Assembly (NCBI GenBank): GCA_020634135.1
Contig: JACKCG010000002.1
Coordinates: 248,001-312,000, forward strand
Reading direction: 5' to 3'
DNA: 64,000 nucleotides
Origin: Anaerolineaceae bacterium
Lineage (GTDB): Bacteria > Chloroflexota > Anaerolineae > Aggregatilineales > Phototrophicaceae
In this document: piece after piece, positions 34,019 through 42,513 of the stretch
Position numbering within the stretch: the first letter of the stretch is position 1
Layout of the letters: every line of letters begins with the position of its first letter
Notes under the pieces: model-generated
Database searches by the model: none
The model's input: the letters and a program-made list of their open reading frames with translations, nothing else
Told to the model about the DNA's origin: nothing
Made by a program: the position numbers and the translations under genes

Positions 34019-34357
34019 ATGTTACGACGACGGCTATATATCACGTTCCTGATTATTCTGGTTATCCTGGTGTTGATCGTGGTGGCCGTTACCGAGGTGC
34101 AATCACCCGCCGGCGAAACCCCGGAGCAGATGACCGAAGCATTCATCAACGATCTGACCGCTGCGATTGACCCCGGCGCATCGCCAACCGCTGACACATC
34201 CCCGACCAGTACGCCGACATCCCGGCCAACGCGCCCGCCCACCTTCACGGTCACGCCATCACCGGAAAAAACGGAAGACCCCTTCGCGCCGACTCTGACC
34301 TTCGCCGCCATGACCGCTGAGTCGCTCTCGGCTACCCGAACAGCCGCCGGAGGGTAG
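34019..34357 (+). CDS. Small membrane-anchored Thr/Pro-rich protein
   Basis: A 112-residue protein with a basic start (MLRRRLY), one membrane helix (residues 7-28, ITFLIILVILVLIVVAV) and an exposed tail rich in Thr, Pro and Ser (TPTSRPTRPPTFTVTPS). GGTGG precedes ATG 34019, seven bases after the upstream gene's stop. The tail is low-complexity, and no fold is evident. The last 26 bases overlap the convergent glycosyltransferase gene at 34332. It probably forms a pair with the anchored protein encoded before it. Confidence 0.6.
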   Translation: MLRRRLYITFLIILVILVLIVVAVTEVQSPAGETPEQMTEAFINDLTAAIDPGASPTADTSPTSTPTSRPTRPPTFTVTPSPEKTEDPFAPTLTFAAMTAESLSATRTAAGG

Positions 34358-35222
34358 TTTTTACCAGTCGCCGGATACTAGCTGGAAGCGCACTGACTAT
34401 AATCAAATATATAGAATAGCGCGAAACAGCCCAGGCAACCTGTATCTTCTCGATTATCCCTTGTCCTTCCGTGAATGCGAAATGGAGCATTCGCATTAGA
34501 AACCCGATATAGGCCACTGATCGTGGGAGAACAAATCGGCGATTAAAAACCCGCCTCATCTGCTGGTGGAAATTTTTAGGTGTAACCGTCCGCAAAAACA
34601 GAGTTTCCGGTACATGGACAAACAATCCTTGTTTACTCGCTTTGAGGAGGAAGTGAATGTCGGAAATTGCACTTGCCGGAAACGGGAAGGCCTTCCGGAT
34701 GAAATCGCGCCGGTAGACGCCATAAATGATGGAATACGGGGCTGGATTCTTTGATAATAGTGCCCTCACACGCCCACCAAATGCCGGGTGATCGCCCCGG
34801 AATGTATATTTCATTTCGGTTACAATCCCGGTCAGAGTGTTGGTGAAAAGTTGATTGGAATAGCACAACACCGCCGCCGGTTCGCTCTCCAGTTTTTTGA
34901 CACATGCTCCGATATAACCCGGCTTCCACAGGTCATCATGGGCAACCCATACAAAATAGTCCCCGGTTGCCAATTCGAATACGCGCTGAAAATTTTCCAA
35001 TGCGCCCTGGTCAGTCTCATTCCGATACAGGCGGATGCGGGTGTCCTGGCGGGCATAGGTTTGGCAAATCTCCCATGTATGATCGGTGGAGGCGTTGTCG
35101 GAGATAATCAATTCAAAAGCCGGATACTCCTGTGCCAGGATACTCTTGATAATCTGGTGTGCTTGTTCACCGGCGTTATAAATTGGGAGACCAACACTGA
35201 CAAGTGGTTGATTAGAGATCAT
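34332..35222 (-). CDS. Family 2 glycosyltransferase
   Basis: A 296-residue GT-A enzyme. The N-terminal nucleotide-sugar fold starts PLVSVGLPIYNAGEQAHQII, with ELIISDNASTDHTWEI and the metal-binding DXD-type motif in VWVAHDDLW (about residues 90-98). It transfers a sugar from a UDP- or dTDP-sugar to an envelope or capsule acceptor. Two C-terminal hydrophobic segments may attach it to the membrane. It is leftward, overlaps the convergent upstream gene by 26 bases and starts 203 bases from the next leftward glycosyltransferase. Donor and acceptor are unknown. Confidence 0.88.
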   Translation of the reverse strand: MISNQPLVSVGLPIYNAGEQAHQIIKSILAQEYPAFELIISDNASTDHTWEICQTYARQDTRIRLYRNETDQGALENFQRVFELATGDYFVWVAHDDLWKPGYIGACVKKLESEPAAVLCYSNQLFTNTLTGIVTEMKYTFRGDHPAFGGRVRALLSKNPAPYSIIYGVYRRDFIRKAFPFPASAISDIHFLLKASKQGLFVHVPETLFLRTVTPKNFHQQMRRVFNRRFVLPRSVAYIGFLMRMLHFAFTEGQGIIEKIQVAWAVSRYSIYLIIVSALPASIRRLVKTTLRRLFG

Positions 35223-35425
35223 GATTTTGTTACCGTTTGGAATAATTACGAGAGGCCGTATCTGGTAAATAAGGTGAGCAACCGATGTGGGATACCCTTC
35301 CGCACATCTGCCGGACAGATAGAAATCTGTCCCTGCGATTTCTTGTTTACTGACTTGCCGAATATAGCATTAAAACCATTATGTACAAAATTCCGTTTAG
35401 TATGGAACAAACTTCTGATGCCTGC

Positions 35426-36649
35426 CTATCTGTTATAAGGTGTCAGACTCTGGTACAGTTCCAGCAAGCGCGTTTCTGCCACCTGCCAGTGATACAGTTC
35501 CCGGCCTTGCAGTGCGGCGTGATGAAGATTCTGGCGCAAATCGGGGTCTTCTAAGTGCTGGAAGGCATCTTTCAAACGCTCAGCAGTCACCTCGTCTAGT
35601 ATAACTGCCGCTGGGATTTTTTCCAGCATATCCCCGATTTCACCAACGCCCCTGTGAGCAAACAAGGGTCTACCAGCCGCGAACGCTTCAAAGAGTTTGT
35701 TGGGGACAACATAGCGGGACTGAAGGAAATCCGGGCTGATGCAACAATAAACAATGTCCGCCAGGGTTGTATACAGCGGCACATCAGCATAATTGACATA
35801 ACCAAACCAGAAGATGTTGCTGGCTTGTTCAGCCATCTGTTGAATCTCTTCCTGAAGCCCGCCGCGTCCACCGATAAGCAGGGCGACCTGCGGTGATTGG
35901 GAGACGGCGGTCAACAGCGGACGCAGCTCATAAACCGTTGGTGTTAAATCCCCGATAAAGACAATCACGAGCGAGTACGCCGCCAACCCCAGGCGCTGTC
36001 GTTCAGTTTCCAGCCGTGACGGATCAATCGAAAACAGTTCCAGGCGTTTCCAGTTCCCGATGACCGTGACGTGTTTTGCTCCCCGTACCCGCAAATCGGC
36101 AGCTAATTTATCCCCAACTGTGATGACCCGATCCGCTTTGCCGATCAAGCGTCGTTCCAGCCAGGCCATGAGCTGCCCTTTGCGTCCAGGATAAAAATCA
36201 GCGGCGCTTTCGTGCGAGTCGTAGACTAAACGGGCACGATGCCAGCGAGCAAGCAACCAGGCCGCCGGAAGCGGGGAGAGGTCATGGGCATGGATAACGA
36301 CGGCTGGACTCTTCCAGCCCAACCGGATTGCCCATAAGATAAAGAATATAAAGGAAATGATATTGGTTTGCATGGACGGTGGTTTGTGGGTGACACTGCC
36401 TACGTTCCCCCGTAATAAGTGCCATACTGCCACCAGCAGTCGCAGGGGGTGTCTCGTCGTGACCATCGGCGACAGGGTTACGTCCATGCCATCCAATGTG
36501 CCGCGTGTCGCTACGCCGCCCAGGCGTGCCGCGCCAATCACGGTAACCTGGTAGCCATGTTTGACCAATGCCACACCCTCAGCGACGACTCGTGGATCGT
36601 CATAAACATGGGTGTTAACCAACATGAGGACGCGCTGTTCCTGGGACAT
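35426..36649 (-). CDS. Family 4 glycosyltransferase
   Basis: A 407-residue GT-B enzyme. The N-terminal domain begins QRVLMLVNTHVYDDPRVVAE and continues with HAHDLSPLPAAWLLARW. The C-terminal donor-binding domain carries NWKRLELF, VIFVGDLTP-like strands and the region YVVPNKLFEAFAAGRPLFAH that corresponds to the family EX7E area (E at the end of LFE). It probably adds a sugar to an envelope polysaccharide. ATG 36649 is chosen because the family domain begins there; the frame extends to 36820 in non-homologous sequence. A methyltransferase gene is divergent, 75 bases away. Confidence 0.88.
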   Translation of the reverse strand: MSQEQRVLMLVNTHVYDDPRVVAEGVALVKHGYQVTVIGAARLGGVATRGTLDGMDVTLSPMVTTRHPLRLLVAVWHLLRGNVGSVTHKPPSMQTNIISFIFFILWAIRLGWKSPAVVIHAHDLSPLPAAWLLARWHRARLVYDSHESAADFYPGRKGQLMAWLERRLIGKADRVITVGDKLAADLRVRGAKHVTVIGNWKRLELFSIDPSRLETERQRLGLAAYSLVIVFIGDLTPTVYELRPLLTAVSQSPQVALLIGGRGGLQEEIQQMAEQASNIFWFGYVNYADVPLYTTLADIVYCCISPDFLQSRYVVPNKLFEAFAAGRPLFAHRGVGEIGDMLEKIPAAVILDEVTAERLKDAFQHLEDPDLRQNLHHAALQGRELYHWQVAETRLLELYQSLTPYNR

Positions 36650-36723
36650 GGTCGGGCTGTTCCACCTGATAGGAAAACTGATATAAGATATTAACTGGAT
36701 TGTACTCAATATACCGGAGAAGG

Positions 36724-37608
36724 ATGTCAATGTTTTATCAAATAGACCTGGACGAAGAGTTGAAACAAGTCGAGCGAGCTGCCCAGTATTACCTGAATGC
36801 TCGTGACATTCTCCGGTCACTTCATGATGATACTGTAAACACGTATTATCGCAGCCTTTTCACCACGACATCAGACCGCAATCTGAACTTCAAGGCGCTG
36901 TTTTTCGCAATGCGGCTGCAACCTGTATTGACCTATATAGCTGCTTTTCAACAGACGCACAACCGCCCACCGCAAATACTCGATATTGGTTGTGGCTTCG
37001 GTCTGGAAAGTATCCTGTTGGTACACTCAGGGGCGCAGGTTCACGGCCTCGACGGCTCCGATGCCAAAATCGCGGGAGCAGAAAAGCTCCGGGCAGCCTA
37101 CGAAGCAGCGTTTGCTAACCAACTAAAGCTGACCTACCAGGTAAGCAACCTGTTTCAATTTCATCCTGAGCGACAATTCGACGCTGTCTATTCCAGTGCT
37201 ACGCTGCATCATATCGAACCCATTTCGGAGGCTATTCTGACAATCGCGGATTTTCTCGCGCCAGGAGGGACTTTCTTCTTAAGTGACGAGAACGGCTACA
37301 GTCCGGCGCAGCAGGTGGCTGTTCAAAAACGTATTGGCTGGACAAGTTCGCGCAAGTATTGGCAGACGAATCATGAGACAGGTGAAAAATTCCTGTACGG
37401 TAACGAAAACATCCGCGCTCCATTTCAATGGATTCGCCACGTCAGGAAAGCCGGGATGCACCCTGAAACGATCAAATACTGTCGTTTTTTGCCGCCCGTA
37501 AACTGGCCCATTGACCGGTTAGTACGCGCCGAGCGGCGGTTACGCCGAATACCTTTAGTCACACAGTTATGGGCGATTGGCTTTTTACTCACGAGCCGAA
37601 AGCCGTAA
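36724..37608 (+). CDS. Class I SAM-dependent methyltransferase
   Basis: An enzyme of about 294 residues. Motif I is ILDIGCGFGLESILLVHSGA, followed by the acidic VHGLDGSDAKIAGA, FDAVYSSATLHHIEP and FLAPGGTFFLSDENGYSP. The HHIEP and SDENG segments are common in small-molecule or sugar methyltransferases of polysaccharide clusters. GGAGAAGG precedes two in-frame ATGs (36724 and 36730); either could be used. It is embedded between two leftward glycosyltransferase genes and its last 20 bases overlap the convergent one. A role in glycan or lipid methylation is inferred from this context only. Confidence 0.85.
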   Translation: MSMFYQIDLDEELKQVERAAQYYLNARDILRSLHDDTVNTYYRSLFTTTSDRNLNFKALFFAMRLQPVLTYIAAFQQTHNRPPQILDIGCGFGLESILLVHSGAQVHGLDGSDAKIAGAEKLRAAYEAAFANQLKLTYQVSNLFQFHPERQFDAVYSSATLHHIEPISEAILTIADFLAPGGTFFLSDENGYSPAQQVAVQKRIGWTSSRKYWQTNHETGEKFLYGNENIRAPFQWIRHVRKAGMHPETIKYCRFLPPVNWPIDRLVRAERRLRRIPLVTQLWAIGFLLTSRKP

Positions 37609-38779
37609 TGGCGTCCTGATACGCTGCACTCAGTTGTCCGATGGTAGTTCTTAAATCATGATGCTTTTCTATATAATGGCGTCCCGCTGCGCCCAGGCGG
37701 TTTCTCTCCGAGGCGTCGTCTAATAAGTTGAGCAGCGTCGCGGCGAATTCTTCAGGCGTATTGGCGACTTGGACATGCTCCCCGTTACGAACATCCAGAC
37801 CCCGCAGCGCCACCTGTGTGGCGACCAATGGGGTAGCCGTCATAAATGCTTCCAGCACCTTGATCTGCATCCCAGCGCCATAGGTGATCGGCGCGACGGC
37901 AATAGTGGCCCGGCGTAAATAATCATGGATTGAAGTCACAAATCCGGTCACTTCAATGGCGGCAGACGCGAGCTTCTGAATGCTGGGAGCCGGATTTGCC
38001 CCTACAATTTGCAACCGGATGTCAGGTTTCCTGGCCTGAACCAGCGGGAGTATATGCTTCACGAAATGATGCGCCGCTGCAACATTCGGATGGTAATTCC
38101 ATGTCCCGGTGATGATGAGCATGTTATCGGCGCGCTGCGTTTCGGTATCCGGCGGGGCGGTAAGGGGCACACCCATCGGTATGACACGCACGCGATCCGC
38201 ATATTGTGTATTGCGCCTGAAAATCCGCTCATCGTCAGCAGAAATCACAGTCGTGACAGGAAAATAAGATGTCAGCCGCTGCTCGTAAAGCTGCAAACGA
38301 GGAGCTTCTAAGATGGAAATTAACCGCAGAGGTAGATTGACGCTTTTGCGGGCGGCATGTTGATAAAGTTGTGAAATCGCATCTACCGCATCAAAGACCA
38401 CCGGTCCCTGCTGCGCCAACTTTATGCCATAACCGGCCATTCTAAGATGCTCGACATGAATCACATCTGGCGGATGAACCCGAATGTGATTCTCAATCAG
38501 ATTCATCAGGTGATTCGACCAGAATAAACGGGATTGCAGCGGGTGCCTGGTCGGCAATACGCTGAGCGTATTTGTCAGCAGTCGCAGTTTGCCAATCGGG
38601 ACAGATATAACCCGGACATCCCTGGCACGAAGCTTTTCTATGTAACGGGTATCCTGAGGCGTGCGTTCCAGCGTGACAACCGTTAAATCGTGACCGGCTT
38701 CCAACAAGCCGTTTACGTGCATGTAAGAGCGTATTTTGGTTGGATTGGGAACATGGGGCACCAGGTACAGAATTTTCAT
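37589..38779 (-). CDS. Family 4 glycosyltransferase, last gene of the tsaE-tsaB-rimI operon
   Basis: A 396-residue GT-B enzyme. The start MKILYLVPHVPNPTKIRSYM and the donor-site region YGAGMQIKVLEAFMTATPLV (family glutamate in LEAF) are typical; IITGTWNYHPNVAAAHHFV opens the second domain. The ATG at 38779 is one base after the stop of rimI, so translation is probably coupled even though the ribosome binding site is weak. The frame remains open further upstream, but that part overlaps rimI. It converges with the methyltransferase at 36724. Sugar and acceptor are unknown. Confidence 0.88.
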   Translation of the reverse strand: MKILYLVPHVPNPTKIRSYMHVNGLLEAGHDLTVVTLERTPQDTRYIEKLRARDVRVISVPIGKLRLLTNTLSVLPTRHPLQSRLFWSNHLMNLIENHIRVHPPDVIHVEHLRMAGYGIKLAQQGPVVFDAVDAISQLYQHAARKSVNLPLRLISILEAPRLQLYEQRLTSYFPVTTVISADDERIFRRNTQYADRVRVIPMGVPLTAPPDTETQRADNMLIITGTWNYHPNVAAAHHFVKHILPLVQARKPDIRLQIVGANPAPSIQKLASAAIEVTGFVTSIHDYLRRATIAVAPITYGAGMQIKVLEAFMTATPLVATQVALRGLDVRNGEHVQVANTPEEFAATLLNLLDDASERNRLGAAGRHYIEKHHDLRTTIGQLSAAYQDAITAFGS

Positions 38780-38780
38780 G

Positions 38781-39407
38781 TTATACCAGGAATCGTTGTG
38801 AACGCGGGTGCAGCGTGGTGGTATAGGCGTCTGAAAACGGATGCAGTGCCTGTACCGCCGCGAAACGCGCTTCAAACTGGGCGATATTGTCCTCGGTCAG
38901 CAGCAGTTCCATTTCATACGCATCTTCATTGTTGTTGCGGTAGTACTTTTCGACTATACGCCGGGTCGCAAAGCCATATTTCCGGTAGAGGTTCTGCGCG
39001 ACGGTATTGCTCACCCGCACTTCCAGCACCACATAGCCCGCCTGGAGCATAATCGCCCGCCGCACCATCGCCACCAGAAGAATCTCCCCCCAACCGCGCC
39101 CCCGATATTCCGGATGGGTTGCGATAGTGCTGATATGCGCTTCATCCTGGATTTTCCACAGGCCGCCGTAGCCCACAACCTCACCGTGCGCCCCATGTCC
39201 GTTCCTGAACGGCAACAAGCGACGCCACCAGCCCGGCGTAGTCATGGATTCAGCCTGATATTCCAGCACCACCATATAGGTGTGTGTGGATTCGTGGACT
39301 TCATAGGTATACGATTCTTCCGACCAGGGAAGATCGAACGAGAGGCGGTCTATAGCGACCACGCGCTTAACATCGGCGCTGTTCATGTAGCGTAAAGTAA
39401 GTGACAT
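38781..39407 (-). CDS. rimI: GNAT N-acetyltransferase, RimI-like
   Basis: A 208-residue acetyltransferase placed directly after tsaB, the classical position of RimI, which acetylates the N-terminal alanine of ribosomal protein S18. The acetyl-CoA loop is ATHPEYRGRGWGEILLVAMV (about residues 100-119), followed by LEVRVSNTVAQNLYRKYGFA, the family's substrate-side helix. It is longer than E. coli RimI (148) because of a loop of about 25 residues (AESMTTPGWWRRLLPF) and a longer tail, so its target may differ. Five bases separate it from tsaB. Confidence 0.82.
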   Translation of the reverse strand: MSLTLRYMNSADVKRVVAIDRLSFDLPWSEESYTYEVHESTHTYMVVLEYQAESMTTPGWWRRLLPFRNGHGAHGEVVGYGGLWKIQDEAHISTIATHPEYRGRGWGEILLVAMVRRAIMLQAGYVVLEVRVSNTVAQNLYRKYGFATRRIVEKYYRNNNEDAYEMELLLTEDNIAQFEARFAAVQALHPFSDAYTTTLHPRSQRFLV

Positions 39408-39412
39408 AACAT

Positions 39413-40096
39413 TCAGGAGGGGATGTCTTTAGTTTTGACGTAGAAGGGCAGTACGAATGCCGGGTCAAACCCGGCAGGGTCTGTTTGTAACCGTTCCCAG
39501 GCAACTTCTGCCAGGAAACCCGCCCGGCGCAGTCGGTAAACCGGAGGCATCAGCTTCACCGGTACATCGTTGGCCTGTGCTGCTTCCAGCGCCGTAAAGC
39601 CCGCCGCATTGATCTCGCCGGTCAGCAGCGCCGCGCCGTCAATACTGGCAAACAGGGTATCCCAATCCATCAGATGGGGTTCACCTCGCGGCTGCCACAG
39701 TCCTTTGCTCCAGCGGTAGCGTCCGGCAATCACCCGCCCGCGCCCGGCCTGGACTACCGCAACCAGGGCGGACTGTCCCTGGATATGGGGCTGACCGGCG
39801 GCGATGACATCCAGCGTGGAAATCCCCACCAGGGGCAGATGATGAACCGAGGCGATGCCCTTCGCCAGTGCCATGCCGATGCGCAGTCCGGAATACGAAC
39901 CCGGCCCTACTGATACCGCCAATCCGGTCAGGTCGCTGAAGGCTGCGCCACACTGCGCCAGCATACGTTGTATGGCCGGCGACAGCTCAACCGTATGGTT
40001 GTTATCACTGTTCCAGGTCGTTTCCGCCAGGAGGTTCTGCCCGTCGTGCAGCGCCAGGCTGATTAAACGGGTTGCCGTGTCAAGTGCCAGTAACAT
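39413..40096 (-). CDS. tsaB: tRNA threonylcarbamoyladenosine biosynthesis protein TsaB
   Basis: A 227-residue protein of the ASKHA fold, partner of TsaD and TsaE in making t6A37 of ANN-decoding tRNAs. The start MLLALDTATRLISLALHDG and the segment GLAVSVGPGSYSGLRIGMAL are unmistakable family motifs. The length matches E. coli TsaB (231). It lies nine bases after tsaE and five before rimI in one leftward operon. tsaD is not in the window. Confidence 0.93.
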   Translation of the reverse strand: MLLALDTATRLISLALHDGQNLLAETTWNSDNNHTVELSPAIQRMLAQCGAAFSDLTGLAVSVGPGSYSGLRIGMALAKGIASVHHLPLVGISTLDVIAAGQPHIQGQSALVAVVQAGRGRVIAGRYRWSKGLWQPRGEPHLMDWDTLFASIDGAALLTGEINAAGFTALEAAQANDVPVKLMPPVYRLRRAGFLAEVAWERLQTDPAGFDPAFVLPFYVKTKDIPS

Positions 40097-40105
40097 GAGT
40101 CTCTA

Positions 40106-40606
40106 TCAAACACCAAATGTCGTTTCGCGGAACTGCTCAATCAGTTTTTCGTAGTGCAGGCCATGCCCCTCGAAAGTCAGGTTGCGGCGCGTGGAGTCCA
40201 GAATACGCAGCTCAATCCACAGCCGCTGCCTGGGCAGGGCATCGTCAATATGCTCCGGCCATTCCACCACCACTGGCCCGCGCCCATTCAGCACGTCATC
40301 AATCCCAATCGTATCGGCTTCTCCGGCCTGTTCCAGCCGGTAACAATCCAGGTGAAACAGACGCTGGTTGTCTTTTTCGCGGCGGTGTTCGTGTACCAGG
40401 TTGAAGGTCGGGCTGGTTAAAGGAGAAGTCGCGCCCCATCCAACCCCAATTCCGGCGGCGAAAACCGTCTTGCCCGCGCCCATATCCCCCGAAAGACAGA
40501 CAATATCACCCGCATGGAGCAGCGCCCCCAGGCGTATCCCAAAACGCTGGGTCTGTTCAATGCTGTGGCTGATAATATCCAGTTCGCCCGCTTTTAGGAT
40601 TGGCAC
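40106..40606 (-). CDS. tsaE: tRNA threonylcarbamoyladenosine biosynthesis ATPase TsaE
   Basis: About 166 residues. The P-loop GDMGAGKTVFAAGI, then SPTFNLVHEH, the HLDCYRLE motif and VVVEWPEHI are the full TsaE signature. It is the ATPase that resets the TsaB-TsaD complex during t6A synthesis. The start is uncertain: GTG 40606 has a GGGGG stretch at good spacing, and ATG 40654 would add 16 residues with a weaker site. The open frame back to 40846 overlaps an opposite-strand promoter and is not family sequence. First gene of tsaE-tsaB-rimI-glycosyltransferase. Confidence 0.9.
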   Translation of the reverse strand: MPILKAGELDIISHSIEQTQRFGIRLGALLHAGDIVCLSGDMGAGKTVFAAGIGVGWGATSPLTSPTFNLVHEHRREKDNQRLFHLDCYRLEQAGEADTIGIDDVLNGRGPVVVEWPEHIDDALPRQRLWIELRILDSTRRNLTFEGHGLHYEKLIEQFRETTFGV

Positions 40607-40767
40607 AATGTCCCCCACCGAATTTCCCCAATGATTATACACCTCGGCTGCCATCCAAGAAATAGCTATTTGTGGGCAGCATGTGCCGGGAAGTGCGTTA
40701 ATCCGGTTTATTCCGGCTTGCGCTTCAATTCTCTTACGATACGTTTGTTTCGCCGTCTCGCGTCGTG

Positions 40768-40776
40768 TGCTATACT
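40768..40776 (+). promoter_or_regulatory. Extended -10 promoter of the envelope cluster
   Basis: TGCTATACT is an extended -10 (TG, one base, TATACT at 40771-40776). Only seven bases separate it from the ATG at 40784, so the transcript should start at or beside that ATG. No ribosome binding site is present, which fits a leaderless first gene. Confidence 0.5.
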
Positions 40777-40783
40777 CGCCAGT

Positions 40784-41041
40784 ATGGAATATGATTACGA
40801 GTCGCGGCAGTGGATAGACGCGGTAAGAGCGCGAGGGTGGGGCCATGTGCTCACGCTTGCGCTGGATGTCTTAGAACCGTTCGGGCCGCTGAGCGCACAG
40901 ATGCTCTGGGTGACACAACCGGTTCTGGGGCTGGTGGTCAACCGCGCCGCGTTAGATGGTCTGGCGCGCTGCCTGGAGACTCCTGGCGGGGTAGCCCGGC
41001 TGCGGCAGCAGTTAGAAGACGAAGACAAACCTAACCCCTGA
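40784..41041 (+). CDS. Small hypothetical protein, first gene of the envelope cluster
   Basis: An 85-residue protein beginning MEYDYESRQWIDAVRARGWG. It is helical with hydrophobic patches (HVLTLALDVLEPFGPLSAQM) but has no true membrane helix, and ends in acidic ARLRQQLEDEDKPNP. I do not recognise a family. It begins at a probable leaderless start and ends 20 bases before the next gene, in the same direction as the whole block up to 50380. A cytosolic accessory role in that block is inferred from position. The longer frame from 40631 has no support. Confidence 0.6.
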   Translation: MEYDYESRQWIDAVRARGWGHVLTLALDVLEPFGPLSAQMLWVTQPVLGLVVNRAALDGLARCLETPGGVARLRQQLEDEDKPNP

Positions 41042-41061
41042 TCTTACACTCAGGAGGCATT

Positions 41062-41832
41062 GTGGACAGCACAACCCAGGGATTAACGATCCTTATCATC
41101 TTATTCACGATGGTGACGAGCGTCATCGTTACACAGTTTATCCGACGCCGTCGTGACCTGTTCTTGCTGCGCGAGATTCCGGCGTATACCGCCTTGCCGA
41201 TGATGGTGGGACAGACGATAGAAGCCAACCGTCCGGCGCATGTCTCCTGGGGCAGTGCCGGGTTAGGCGGGGCGAATACGCTGCTCACACTGGCGAGCGC
41301 CGAACTGTTCTACCAGGTCGCAGAGCGTGCCAGTATTGGCGCGGCGCCGCCCATCCTCACGGTGAGTGACCCGACAGCCCTGCCGCTCGGCCAGGATACT
41401 CTGCGCCGGGCTTACCGTTCACGCGGGCTGCTCAATCAGTATCGCGGTAGCAGTGTGCGCTGGTATCCTTCAGGGCCTCGTTCGCTGGCTTTTGCCGCTG
41501 CCTTAACCGCTGCACTGGGTGATGACCACGTAGGCATGAATGTGTTTGTTGGCAGCTTTGGCGCTGAACTGGCACTGGTGGCCGAGGCGGCTGTCCGCCA
41601 TGACCAACCGGTAATCGCCGCCAGCGACCAGTTGGAAGGCCAGGCGGTGGCTCTTGCGATGTCTGACCACTGGCTCATCGGTGAGGAAATCTTCACCGCC
41701 GGGGCATACCTGGAAGGGACGCCGGCTCAGGTTGCCAGCCTGGTCACACAGGATGTCTTGCGCTTCCTGGTTATTCTGGTGATACTGATTCCAACGGCAC
41801 TGGCCGTGATTGAAACAATAAGGGGCGGATAA
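41062..41832 (+). CDS. Two-TM membrane protein, DUF6754-like
   Basis: A 256-residue protein with a helix at each end (residues 6-26 and about 232-252) and a soluble core between them. The RRRRD after the first helix places the core in the cytoplasm by the positive-inside rule. The core has conserved-looking segments HVSWGSAGLGGANTLLTLAS, RGSSVRWYPSGPRSLAFAAA and NVFVGSFGAELALVAEAA. From memory this resembles the uncharacterised DUF6754 family common in Chloroflexota; I cannot confirm it here. GTG start with AGGAGG at 41052-41057. Two bases separate it from the next gene. Confidence 0.75.
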   Translation: MDSTTQGLTILIILFTMVTSVIVTQFIRRRRDLFLLREIPAYTALPMMVGQTIEANRPAHVSWGSAGLGGANTLLTLASAELFYQVAERASIGAAPPILTVSDPTALPLGQDTLRRAYRSRGLLNQYRGSSVRWYPSGPRSLAFAAALTAALGDDHVGMNVFVGSFGAELALVAEAAVRHDQPVIAASDQLEGQAVALAMSDHWLIGEEIFTAGAYLEGTPAQVASLVTQDVLRFLVILVILIPTALAVIETIRGG

Positions 41833-41833
41833 C

Positions 41834-42499
41834 GTGAGTCGTCTGGGTGCAGCATTTACAACCGCGCTGGTTATCGTCGTTGGCATACTGACCGTCCTGG
41901 GGTTAGCTGTAGGCGAGGGTCTCGGCAACCTGTCCCTTATCGTGCAGACGCGCGGGCTTCCCGTCATCACCGACCTGTTTTTACAGGTGGTCGTTGTCAC
42001 CATCGCCACGACGGTCATTATCGGTATCATCAACCTGTTGAGCGTGCATATATCACGCATCACGCAGCGCAAAGGCGGGTGGGTCTACAGCGTGATCCTG
42101 GTGGTGAGCGCCCTCGCCGTGATGGTGATTACCCTGCTGGAACGCGCCGGTGTCTTGACTGGGCGACCATCGCTCAGTGCGATTTTGCTGGAAACAGTGC
42201 AGATCTCGATTGAATCCGCGCTGGCGGGGCTGGTACTTTTCGCCCTGGTATATGGCGCATTCCGCTTGATGCGTCGCCGTGTTACCTGGTGGGCGATGCT
42301 GTTTACGTTGATTTTGATTATTCTGCTGCTCGGCGCACTGCCATTACCGGCAGTGAATGGGTTGGCAAGCATACGGAACTGGCTGCTGGCCGTCCCGGTC
42401 AGCGCCGGGGCGCGGGGCATTCTGTTGGGGATCGCACTGGCAACGGTGGTAGCCGGTGTGCGTATCCTCATCGGCCAGGACCGTTCTTACCGGGAATAG
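41834..42499 (+). CDS. Multi-pass membrane protein of the envelope cluster
   Basis: A 221-residue protein with about six membrane segments (near residues 5-25, 37-60, 77-97, 113-138, 148-168 and 190-213) joined by short loops, some basic (RITQRKGG, RLMRRR). No transporter motif is recognisable. The GTG start comes after GGGGCGG and two bases after the previous stop. It shows the same six-helix plan and similar size as the protein encoded at 45615, so the two may be distant paralogues that form the membrane core of the complex. Confidence 0.7.
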   Translation: MSRLGAAFTTALVIVVGILTVLGLAVGEGLGNLSLIVQTRGLPVITDLFLQVVVVTIATTVIIGIINLLSVHISRITQRKGGWVYSVILVVSALAVMVITLLERAGVLTGRPSLSAILLETVQISIESALAGLVLFALVYGAFRLMRRRVTWWAMLFTLILIILLLGALPLPAVNGLASIRNWLLAVPVSAGARGILLGIALATVVAGVRILIGQDRSYRE

Positions 42500-42513
42500 A
42501 TACGGGCTAACGT

